Shown here piece by piece: positions 6,502 to 13,944 of a stretch of DNA of 15,984 nt (position 1 is the stretch's first letter; the number at the start of each line of letters is the position of its first letter). Origin of the DNA: Candidatus Caenarcanales bacterium (GTDB lineage: Bacteria; Cyanobacteriota; Vampirovibrionia; LMEP-6097); contig JAKVAO010000060.1 of assembly GCA_022447685.1 (NCBI GenBank), forward strand, positions 1 through 15,984, written 5' to 3'. The notes under the pieces are model-generated. The model worked only from the letters and a program-made list of their open reading frames with translations. It ran no database searches and was not told the origin of the DNA. The translations under genes and the position numbers were made by a program.

Positions 6502-7411
6502 ATTCTTCTGGAACCTGTAAGTATGCAAAGCCTGCTTTACCACAAGAATTAGCACCATAGAAAAACAAATAATCTTTATCAAGCTTAATTAAGTTTGGGT
6601 AACATTTTTCTTGATCATCAAAATCTTTTTTTGTTTGAGAGTTAATATATTCAATGAGCATATGCTCCTTTCTATACCATTGTTTTAAGTCTTGGGATTC
6701 AGCATAAGCCAACTTATAACCACTACTATAAGTTCTTATACAAAAAAACATTTTGTATATTGAATCTTTATAAATCACACAGGGTCTTCCGAAACCATGC
6801 TCATCTTCAGATTCAAAATCAAAACAAAGCTTATTATCAATAGACCAATTAATACCATCTTTTGAGATTCCATGACGCATTGAATACAATGGAAGCTTCT
6901 TAGCGTCTTGATTCTCCGTCCACCCATTTCCAATACTTCCGATATACCAAATATGCCAAAGATCATGGAACTTTTCGACAAAAGCACCACATCTTGCATA
7001 TAGCTCACCATCATTTCTATCCAGGATTGGCACCTGGGAGTATCTGCCAAAAGACTTTCCACCATTCTCACTAATAGCAAGCCCCAAAAACATATAGTAG
7101 GGTACTTTTACTCCTAACTGAAAGCCTACATAATATAAATAAATATCATTACCGTTATTAACAATAGAAACAGGAACAACACCATTATCATCAAAACAGC
7201 CTTGTTCTCCAGAAGCTAGAATCTCTTTTTCAAGATCTTTGAGACTAGCATGCTTATGTATATCTTCAAAACTTAATTTAACTATTCTTCCAACATTATT
7301 TTCAACACGTCCTAAATATAAATTCAACTCTCCTTTGAAGCTATGAAGAGTAGGTAGCATATAAGTACTACTATTAACATAGTTTATTGGGAGTGTTTCT
7401 TGATTAAGCAT
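6494..7411 (-). CDS. five-bladed beta-propeller glycosidase-like protein (GH43/GH32/GH130 superfamily fold)
   Basis: This 305-residue protein has repeated propeller blades, seen as IYLYYVGFQLG, DLWHIWYIGS, IYKMFFCIRT and YLFFYGANSCG, spaced by short acidic and glycine turns. Such proteins are widespread in polysaccharide and nucleotide-sugar clusters and are usually annotated as glycoside hydrolase or levansucrase/arabinanase superfamily. Acidic residues in the usual places are D75/D76 (FDDNGVVP), E136 (NDGELYAR) and E204 (EDEHGFGRP). They could be catalytic, but no reaction can be assigned. No signal peptide is visible, so it likely works in the cytoplasm, perhaps on a sugar precursor. It is a lone - strand gene with no clear Shine-Dalgarno site. 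It converges on the acyltransferase with an 8-bp overlap and diverges from the next glycosyltransferase across 55 bp. Confidence 0.7.
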   Translation of the reverse strand: MLNQETLPINYVNSSTYMLPTLHSFKGELNLYLGRVENNVGRIVKLSFEDIHKHASLKDLEKEILASGEQGCFDDNGVVPVSIVNNGNDIYLYYVGFQLGVKVPYYMFLGLAISENGGKSFGRYSQVPILDRNDGELYARCGAFVEKFHDLWHIWYIGSIGNGWTENQDAKKLPLYSMRHGISKDGINWSIDNKLCFDFESEDEHGFGRPCVIYKDSIYKMFFCIRTYSSGYKLAYAESQDLKQWYRKEHMLIEYINSQTKKDFDDQEKCYPNLIKLDKDYLFFYGANSCGKAGFAYLQVPEEFI

Positions 7412-7466
7412 AGTAAGAATTGGGGTAAAACATTTTTAGTGTAGCAAAAGCTCTCTTGGTCTAGAT

Positions 7467-9242
7467 ATGTCTTACCCCCATCTTCAAAAAGTTAAACAAC
7501 ATATAGAGAGTGGGCAACTTCAATCTGCACTATCGATACTAAGGCAAATTGAAACTGAAATAAATGATGAGAACGAAATCGACTATCATCACTTAATGAA
7601 CACTATTGGCAATGAATATAAATCTCTAAAAAACCTTCAAAGCCAATTAAATAAATCAAAAAAAGAAATTCTTAAGCTCATACTGTTAAACTACAAATTT
7701 GAATTACTCGATGCAAATGAATCAATAATTCAGGAATATATAAGCCAATACAATATTAACGATCAAGATCTAAAAACATTCAACAAGCTTGAGCAATCTC
7801 ACATCTATAATTGTTTTGCACATTTTTTCTATGATAAAAATTCCTACTTAGCAATTCAATTATTTCAAAAAGAACTTATTCATAATCCACAGTCTAGCAA
7901 TGCTCATCTAGCTATATCTGAGCTTTTATTTAGAAAAGGTAATTGCTCAATTGCACTGAAACATATAAAACAAGCTATAGAAATAAACCCTCAAAACAAA
8001 GAACTCTATAACAATTATATAATGATGCTTCACTATGATGAAATTAGCTTAGAGAGCATATTTCATATAGCTAAAGAATATGAAAACATATCTATTAAAA
8101 ACTCAAACTATAATCCTATTTCATATAGTTCACCAAAATTCAAAGCTAAAAATACACAAAAACTCAATATTGGTTTTGTTTCAGGAGATTTTAGAAGACA
8201 CGCTTTATTTTCATGGTTAGCAGATTTTTTACAAGATTCTAATTTTACAGATCTGAACTTATTTCTCTATCATAATTATTTAGAAGATGAATATTCTCAA
8301 AAATACCAAGATAACGTAAAAAATTGGAGAAACCTTCATAATATTAATACTGAAGAAGCTATCCAAATTATCAAAAATGATGACATAGATATCTTAATAG
8401 ACCTTTCAGGACATACTCGTCATAATCGATTAGATATATTTCTTCATAGAGCTGCTCCATTACAAATGACATGGCTAGGGCAAGCAGGACCAATTGGTTT
8501 AAGTAATATCGATTATATGATTGTTGGCAAACATTTAGTGAGAGAAGAAGAGTATAAATTTTATACAGAAAAAATCCTTGAACTTAATTCTATAAATGCA
8601 CCTTATAGTTTAAAACAAGTTCCAAGTAATATAGAACAAACTAGAAAGCTAGAAAACAATTTCATATTAGGCTCAATAAATAATCAAATAAAAATCAATA
8701 GCAAAACTTTAGAAGCATGGTCACAAATACTACTCAATACAGAAAATACAGAACTGTACATAAAGAATAAATCTTTAGATGACCCAAGTACCAGAGAAGA
8801 GCTTTCAAAATTTTTCATCAATAAAAAAATTGATACTAAAAGAATTAAGCTATTAGGACATTCGGATAAAAAAGAATATTTTCAGTTTTTCAATTCAATA
8901 GATTTATTATTAGATAGCTTTCCAGTTGGAGGTGGTACAACCAGCCTTGATGCACTATATATGGGCACACCTATTTTAACTCTATATGGTAAACAATACG
9001 CTCATAGATTCACTTCATCACTTCATAAAATACTTGGTTTAGATAATTTAATCTCTTACAATATCGAAGAGTATATAAATAAAGCTATTTCATTTGCTTC
9101 TGCCCCTGAGGAAATATTTAAATATAAACAAACTATAAGTAACAAATTTATCAATTCACCAATATGTAATACTCAAGAATTCACAAAAGATTTTGTAGCT
9201 AAGCTGAATAATAAATATCAAGAGTTAATGCTTAATAATTAA
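7467..9242 (+). CDS. TPR/GT41 (SPINDLY/OGT-like) glycosyltransferase 2
   Basis: This 591-residue protein is a paralogue of the enzyme at 2875-4803 over its whole length. Its N-terminal half is helical, with a clear TPR around residues 145-190 (NAHLAISELLFRKGN, then ALKHIKQAIEINPQN). The GT41-type domain follows from about 230: GFVSGDFRRHALF (H245), LIDLSGHTRHNR, APLQMTWLGQAGPIG, INNQIKIN (K409) and PVGGGTTSLD (488-495). The catalytic His and Lys of OGT are both conserved, and the phosphate loop again has G-T-T. It probably transfers a sugar onto flagellin, perhaps on different sites or with a different donor from copy 1. It stands alone on the + strand between two - strand genes. There is no good ribosome site, and no convincing promoter in the 55-bp divergent gap. 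Its 3' end overlaps the methyltransferase by 18 bp tail to tail. Confidence 0.88.
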   Translation: MSYPHLQKVKQHIESGQLQSALSILRQIETEINDENEIDYHHLMNTIGNEYKSLKNLQSQLNKSKKEILKLILLNYKFELLDANESIIQEYISQYNINDQDLKTFNKLEQSHIYNCFAHFFYDKNSYLAIQLFQKELIHNPQSSNAHLAISELLFRKGNCSIALKHIKQAIEINPQNKELYNNYIMMLHYDEISLESIFHIAKEYENISIKNSNYNPISYSSPKFKAKNTQKLNIGFVSGDFRRHALFSWLADFLQDSNFTDLNLFLYHNYLEDEYSQKYQDNVKNWRNLHNINTEEAIQIIKNDDIDILIDLSGHTRHNRLDIFLHRAAPLQMTWLGQAGPIGLSNIDYMIVGKHLVREEEYKFYTEKILELNSINAPYSLKQVPSNIEQTRKLENNFILGSINNQIKINSKTLEAWSQILLNTENTELYIKNKSLDDPSTREELSKFFINKKIDTKRIKLLGHSDKKEYFQFFNSIDLLLDSFPVGGGTTSLDALYMGTPILTLYGKQYAHRFTSSLHKILGLDNLISYNIEEYINKAISFASAPEEIFKYKQTISNKFINSPICNTQEFTKDFVAKLNNKYQELMLNN

Positions 9243-9998
9243 AATATCCTCTCTTCTATTAGACATTGGAAGACTAGAATTCTGAGGAAGTATATAAGTT
9301 TCATATCCGTATCTACGATAGCGGTCTAGTATTGAAAAAATTATTGAATCATCTAATTTATTATTAGGTAAATCAAGTAAATTAACTTCAGGTAATGAAT
9401 CAGATTTAGTATAAGCTTGATGAGATCTAATTCCTGCCTCACTACTAAAAAATCTATTACGTTTTGATTGGTTTGGAATATCACCAAGTAGTAATCTTCC
9501 ACCAGGTTTCAATAAATCAAGAGCCCCATCAACAAAAGAAAAAATATTTGTATCTAGGTATATATGTTGGATTACACTATAGATAAGAATAAAATCAATT
9601 TCATTTTGCCAATCATTAAAATCCGCTTTATTATCAGGAAACTTCCCAACTATCTTATACAAGTTCTCTGATTCATCAATCTTAGAAAGCATTTCTTTAG
9701 AATCAGCAAGTATCAGTTTATGCTTATGGAGCTTTGCAAAATTTATAATTTCATGAGTTAAGTTACTACAACCACAACCTAAATCCAAAATATTTGCAGA
9801 TTCCTTAGCAAGATTTGACTTAGAGAAAATATCTTCAACTATTAATTGTTCATAACTAGAGCGATAAGCATCAGGAAAACCAATTTTCTCATTCGGACTT
9901 AAAGAATCATCTTCTGCCATTTTCTGAAAATCTTCAAAAGTAATTTTTTCTTTTGAATAGTTTTGAATATATTCTTTATCCCTTGCATTAAGAAACAT
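9225..9998 (-). CDS. class I SAM-dependent methyltransferase
   Basis: This 257-residue protein has the Rossmann-type methyltransferase core. Motif I is ILDLGCGCSN (70-79), an acidic residue ends the second strand (LILADS, D99), motif II is around DFILIYSVIQHI (135-146) and the following strand is LLKPGGRLLLGDIP (162-175). The N-terminal 60 residues and the C-terminal tail are not recognised. Methyltransferases in flagellar or O-antigen islands often O- or N-methylate the sugar, or act on the glycan end. That is the inferred role, and the substrate is unknown. It begins 3 bases after the aminotransferase stop, with an AAGGA site (10009-10013) placed inside that gene. The two are therefore co-transcribed and likely work on the same sugar. 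Confidence 0.82.
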   Translation of the reverse strand: MFLNARDKEYIQNYSKEKITFEDFQKMAEDDSLSPNEKIGFPDAYRSSYEQLIVEDIFSKSNLAKESANILDLGCGCSNLTHEIINFAKLHKHKLILADSKEMLSKIDESENLYKIVGKFPDNKADFNDWQNEIDFILIYSVIQHIYLDTNIFSFVDGALDLLKPGGRLLLGDIPNQSKRNRFFSSEAGIRSHQAYTKSDSLPEVNLLDLPNNKLDDSIIFSILDRYRRYGYETYILPQNSSLPMSNRREDILIIKH

Positions 9999-10001
9999 TA
10001 G

Positions 10002-11141
10002 TTAATTTTCCTTATAAAATAATTTTATAGTATTTACCACCTGAATAATTTCTTCTTCACTATGAAAAGGACTGAGAGGTAAACTCAATATCTCTCCTGC
10101 AAGCTTTTCTGCTATAGGGAAATCACCAAGTCCATATTCTAAATCCTGATAGTAATTCTGTAAATGTACAGGATGAGGATAATGAATATTAGTTGAAATA
10201 CCTTTAGCTTTGAGGAAATTTATTAATTCATCACGCTTAGAATCTAAAATTCTGACACAATAAACATGCCAAACTGATTCATTAAATTCTTCAACACTAG
10301 GCAATATAATATTTTCAAGTCCTTTAAGTCCAGTATTATATATACCAGCTAGATAATTTCTTGTTTCATTCCACTTAGATAAATGCTTCAACTTAACCTT
10401 CAAAAATGCTGCCTGTATCTCATCAAGCCTGCTGTTATAACCAATATAATCATAATAAAATTTAGTCTTAGAACCATTATTACGTAAGTAAAGTAACTTG
10501 TCATAAAGCAGAGGATCATTAGTAGTTACAGCTCCAGCATCTCCAAAAGCTCCTAAATTTTTAGTTGGATAAAAACTAAAAGCAACAGCATCAGAGTGAG
10601 TTCCACAGATTTCACCACGCTGCCTAGCTCCTTGAGCTTGAGCTGCATCTTCCAAAACCTTTAAATTATATTTTTTTGCAAGTGAATTAATGGCTTCCAT
10701 ATCTGCCATTTGACCATAGAGATGAGTTGGAATAATAACTTTAGTTCTCTCGGTAATTGCAGCTTCAATCAAATCCACATCAATATTAAAAGTTTTAGTA
10801 TGAACATCTACAAATACAGGGACGGCTCCCAAACGAGAAGCAGCAAAAGCTGTAGCGATATAAGTATTAGCACAGACTATAACTTCATCTCCAATTCCGA
10901 TCCCCCATGCTTCTAAACACAGAATCAATGCATCTAGTCCACTACCGAGTCCAACAGCAAACTTACTTTCACAAAAATCAGCAAATTCTTTTTCAAACTC
11001 AAGAACTTCATTACCAAGAATAAAGTAACCATTCTCCATCACTCTAAAATAAGCTTGGTCAAATTCATTTTTATAACTTTGATACTCTCTTCTAAAGTCT
11101 ATATAAGGTATAAGTTGTTTCTTATATTTAGTTTCCACCAT
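10002..11141 (-). CDS. DegT/DnrJ/EryC1/StrS PLP-dependent sugar aminotransferase (FdtB/QdtB-like)
   Basis: It moves an amino group from glutamate to a keto-deoxysugar nucleotide, using pyridoxal phosphate. Motifs are IPYIDFRREY near the start, GLGSGLDAL (phosphate site), LEDAAQAQGA (the Asp that binds the PLP ring nitrogen) and SFYPTKNLGAFGDAGAV, whose Lys (K194 from this start) is the Schiff-base lysine. The last motif resembles FdtB/QdtB/DesV 3-aminotransferases, so a dTDP-3-amino-3,6-dideoxyhexose is the best guess. No FdtA-type ketoisomerase is seen here. Start choice: the frame stays open to a GTG at 11165 and an ATG at 11159, but neither has a ribosome site. The ATG at 11141 places the family N-terminus closest and has GAGG 12 bases upstream. 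It is followed 3 bases later by the methyltransferase. Confidence 0.88.
   Translation of the reverse strand: MVETKYKKQLIPYIDFRREYQSYKNEFDQAYFRVMENGYFILGNEVLEFEKEFADFCESKFAVGLGSGLDALILCLEAWGIGIGDEVIVCANTYIATAFAASRLGAVPVFVDVHTKTFNIDVDLIEAAITERTKVIIPTHLYGQMADMEAINSLAKKYNLKVLEDAAQAQGARQRGEICGTHSDAVAFSFYPTKNLGAFGDAGAVTTNDPLLYDKLLYLRNNGSKTKFYYDYIGYNSRLDEIQAAFLKVKLKHLSKWNETRNYLAGIYNTGLKGLENIILPSVEEFNESVWHVYCVRILDSKRDELINFLKAKGISTNIHYPHPVHLQNYYQDLEYGLGDFPIAEKLAGEILSLPLSPFHSEEEIIQVVNTIKLFYKEN
10009..10013 (-). promoter_or_regulatory. ribosome binding site of the methyltransferase
   Basis: On the - strand this reads AAGGA, about 10 bases before the ATG at 9998, and lies inside the last codons of the aminotransferase gene. 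It supports translational coupling of the pair. Confidence 0.65.
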
Positions 11142-11167
11142 ATAAACTATTTTCCTCATCTTCACTA

Positions 11168-11196
11168 ATTACACACTAGACTATTCATGTGATAAT
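11168..11196 (+). promoter_or_regulatory. possible sigma-70-like promoter for the FemAB-like gene
   Basis: ATTACA (11168-11173, 4 of 6), a 17-base spacer and GATAAT (11191-11196, 5 of 6) sit in the short divergent gap. Transcription would start only a base or two before the ATG at 11205, giving an almost leaderless mRNA. The match is modest in AT-rich DNA. Confidence 0.3.
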
Positions 11197-11204
11197 AGGC
11201 ACAT

Positions 11205-12182
11205 ATGCTAGAGATTAAGCACTATAATAAATCACTTAAAGATGAATGGGATGATTTTGTCAGCTCTGCTAAAAATTCAAGTTTTCTTTTCCTTAGAGAT
11301 TATATGGACTATCATTCAGATAGATTCCAAGACTATTCACTAATGTTTTATGAAGAATCTAAATTACTAGCTCTAATCCCAGCTAACATCTCAGATGATA
11401 TTGTCTATAGCCATCAAGGTCTCACTTATGGAGGACTAATAGTCAATCATGAAATCAAAACCATTAAATATAAATCAATATTTGAGGAATTAATAAAATA
11501 TTTGAAGCAGAGCACAATTAAAAAATTAATCTATAAAAGCCTTCCACATATTTATCATAGTATCGCCGCAGAAGAAGACATTTACTTACTTTTCACTCAT
11601 AATGCAGAGTTAATTAAAAGAAATATTTCATCAAGTATTAAGCTAAATAACAAAGTAAAGTTTAGCTCCAGAAGAATTAGAGGAATAAAAAAAGCCGAAA
11701 AGAACAATCTTAACATTGTTAAAAACCACTCTCTCAATGATTTTTATTCTATTTTAGAAAAAATCCTTAAAGAAAAACACTCTGTAAGACCAGTTCATAG
11801 TATAAGCGAGCTTGAAAATCTCAAAGAAAAATTCCCAGAAAATATACATTTATACTCTTGCTATCAAGAGCAAGAATGCTTAGCTGGAGTAATTATATAT
11901 GAGACCAAAGAAGTTGCTCATGCTCAATATATTGCTGCAAGTGAATTGGGTAAAGAGTTAGGAGCATTAGACTTATTATTTAATCAATTAATCAACAATG
12001 ATTTTAATCATAAATCATATTTTGATTTTGGAATTTCATCAGTTGCCGATGGAAAGACACTTAATGAGGGCTTGATAAATCAAAAAGAAGAATTTGGTGC
12101 AAGAGCTATAGTCTATGATGCTTATGAAATTCCCATTAATTCCTTTCCCAAGGAAGAGCCCCAAATTTTTCTTGGTACATAA
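11205..12182 (+). CDS. FemAB/GNAT-like acyltransferase
   Basis: This 325-residue protein resembles the FemAB-like branch of the GNAT fold (Acetyltransf_6 type), which often appears in polysaccharide and flagellar-sugar clusters. Visible marks are an N-terminal half with SSFLFLRDYMDYH and the basic SSRRIRGIKKAEK (about 153-165). The C-terminal GNAT half contains CLAGVIIYETKEVAHAQYIAAS and ends in SYFDFGISSV. FemAB enzymes pass aminoacyl groups to lipid II, while the cluster-linked members are thought to acylate amino sugars. The latter fits here, next to an aminotransferase. The substrate is unknown. It diverges from the aminotransferase and overlaps the third glycosyltransferase by 47 bp tail to tail. 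The last 15 codons of the two genes lie on the same DNA. The ribosome site is weak (TAGG). Confidence 0.75.
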   Translation: MLEIKHYNKSLKDEWDDFVSSAKNSSFLFLRDYMDYHSDRFQDYSLMFYEESKLLALIPANISDDIVYSHQGLTYGGLIVNHEIKTIKYKSIFEELIKYLKQSTIKKLIYKSLPHIYHSIAAEEDIYLLFTHNAELIKRNISSSIKLNNKVKFSSRRIRGIKKAEKNNLNIVKNHSLNDFYSILEKILKEKHSVRPVHSISELENLKEKFPENIHLYSCYQEQECLAGVIIYETKEVAHAQYIAASELGKELGALDLLFNQLINNDFNHKSYFDFGISSVADGKTLNEGLINQKEEFGARAIVYDAYEIPINSFPKEEPQIFLGT

Positions 12183-13878
12183 GTTCAAGAGCTTCTTCAA
12201 ATTCTTCACTGCAAAATTCAGGATCAATGATTATACTATTTAAAAGTCTTTGCCTAAAAGTTGAATTGTATTCAGTAATTCTATCCAAGTTCTGAGAAAG
12301 TTCAACTGCTTTCATCTTATATTCTTCAATATCATTTGCAATCAATTCTTCTGCTTGAACAAATTTCAAATGTTCTCTAGTTATACGTCCAACTACTTTA
12401 AAACCATTTAAAGTTATAATCGGTTTACCCATATAAAGTGCATCAACAGAAGAACAGCCACCACTAAATGGATAAGGATCTAGAACTATATCAATTCGAT
12501 TATAATTTTCAAAATAGTCATCAGTACAAGTTTTATATTCAATAATTACTCTTTCTTTAGCTACACCCTGCTTGGTAAAAAAAGAATGCATATAGTCAGT
12601 ATAAGCTTTTTCTTCACCCATATTAGTAGTCAGCAATAATCTTGAATCAGGGACTGCAGTAAGAATTTGTGCCCAAGTATTTAACAGCTCAGGGTTATAT
12701 TTTTGTCTTCTATTTTGGCATCCAAAAGTAATAAAACCATTTCTATTAACAGGGCTCTCTTTGATTTCCCCCTTCATCCTAGAAACGTTATAGTAGGTAT
12801 AACTCAACCTAAGCATTTTTTCATTAAATGAATCTTGTTCATCATCTGTAAAAGAATCAGCTTGAGTCAGTACGTAGTCAACTTGGGGCAAACCAGTAGA
12901 TCCCCAATAACCAATACTAGAAACCTGAACTGGTGCTGGTTTTAGAACTAATACTGGCAAAGAATTCCCTGATAATTGTCCAAGAGTGTCTATTAATATA
13001 TGGACTCCATCTTCAGCTATAACTTTGGCATTAGTAACAAAATCATGATACTGTAACTTCACAAATTTATCTGAGAAGTTTCTATAACGATCTGTTAATT
13101 CATCATCTTTTTCTCCACAGTAATAAGAGTAAAAACTAAATTTTTCTCCATCAAGCCTTTCTATCATATCGGCTAAAAATCTTTCTGCATAAGCAGAATG
13201 CATTTTAGACGAAATGATGCCTACTTTAATTTTGCTACTATTTAGATAATCATTAGTATCTACAATCTTTTTAATATCATCTTTATAAGCAAAAAGAGGA
13301 CTCTTTGCCAAACATTGACTATAAGACAACTTAGCAAAATCATTAATAGTTTTAAGATCAAATTTATTAGAATGAGCCATTAACAGGACTAAATCATGAT
13401 AGTTACTTAAAATTAAAGGATATTTATCTATCAGAGGGTAAACAATCTGAATGGCTTCCTCTACTTGACCAATTTCATTATGGCAACTTGCCATATATTC
13501 ATAAACTTCCCTAGGAATAGGCAAGTTTACTTTATTACGAATATTAATTTCATTTCTGAAAAACTTTATTGCATGAATATATTGCTGTGATCTTTTTGAG
13601 ATATAAGCTAAAGCCAAATTTATTTCAGGCAATTCTGGCGCTAAATCTCTTACTTTCAGAAGGTATTTTGAAGCTTCTTCGTCTCTATCAATATCTTCAT
13701 ATGCGTATATTAAAAGTCCAAGACTTGCTAAAACAAAGATATCATCAGCCTTATGAATCAATGCTTCTTTGTATAGTTTTTCAGCATTTACATAATCATT
13801 ACTTTGACGAGATGCATTAGCTTGTTGAACTAAATTCTGGAAAAGCAATTCTTTTTGATTATTATTTAATACAGTCAT
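12136..13878 (-). CDS. TPR/GT41-like glycosyltransferase 3, divergent
   Basis: This 580-residue protein has clear TPRs in the N-terminal 150 residues (ANASRQSNDYVNAEKLYKEA near 20-40, then about three more units). A GT41-type domain runs from about 217 to 560. It keeps the Lys motif (GCQNRRQKYN, K393), APVQVSSIGYWGSTGLPQVDY, and RIDIVLDPYPFSGGCSSVD (473-479). It departs from copies 1 and 2 at two sites. The DFxxHALF block becomes SSKMHSAYAERF (H227 may replace the catalytic His), and IDLSGHT becomes IDTLGQL. The phosphate loop is G-C-S-S rather than G-T-T. It may use another donor or have altered activity. It has a possible promoter of its own (13906-13934) and probably also belongs to the rfbH transcript upstream. 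No Shine-Dalgarno site precedes the ATG. Confidence 0.85.
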   Translation of the reverse strand: MTVLNNNQKELLFQNLVQQANASRQSNDYVNAEKLYKEALIHKADDIFVLASLGLLIYAYEDIDRDEEASKYLLKVRDLAPELPEINLALAYISKRSQQYIHAIKFFRNEINIRNKVNLPIPREVYEYMASCHNEIGQVEEAIQIVYPLIDKYPLILSNYHDLVLLMAHSNKFDLKTINDFAKLSYSQCLAKSPLFAYKDDIKKIVDTNDYLNSSKIKVGIISSKMHSAYAERFLADMIERLDGEKFSFYSYYCGEKDDELTDRYRNFSDKFVKLQYHDFVTNAKVIAEDGVHILIDTLGQLSGNSLPVLVLKPAPVQVSSIGYWGSTGLPQVDYVLTQADSFTDDEQDSFNEKMLRLSYTYYNVSRMKGEIKESPVNRNGFITFGCQNRRQKYNPELLNTWAQILTAVPDSRLLLTTNMGEEKAYTDYMHSFFTKQGVAKERVIIEYKTCTDDYFENYNRIDIVLDPYPFSGGCSSVDALYMGKPIITLNGFKVVGRITREHLKFVQAEELIANDIEEYKMKAVELSQNLDRITEYNSTFRQRLLNSIIIDPEFCSEEFEEALELMYQEKFGALPWERN

Positions 13879-13905
13879 AAGAGCACTATTACTAGTAAGC
13901 CAAAA

Positions 13906-13934
13906 ACTATAATAGAGTTAACAAATAAAGTGAA
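13906..13934 (-). promoter_or_regulatory. possible promoter for glycosyltransferase 3
   Basis: Read on the - strand: TTCACT (13934-13929, 4 of 6 to TTGACA), a 17-base spacer and TATAGT (13911-13906, 5 of 6 to TATAAT). It would start transcription about 20 bases before the ATG at 13878. It lies in the 66-bp gap after rfbH and would be an internal promoter. Confidence 0.4.
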
Positions 13935-13944
13935 CTAAATAAAG

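Noticed and set aside
6775..7080. A second - strand reading frame of 101 residues inside the propeller gene
   Set aside because: It lies in another frame of a well-supported gene, has no ribosome site and its protein resembles nothing.
480..7464. CTAGACCA occurring at 481-488 and 547-554 and inverted at 7457-7464, as a possible regulator site
   Set aside because: Three copies of an 8-base word with no consistent position relative to promoters is weak; the copy at 546-554 falls inside the sigma-28 spacer.
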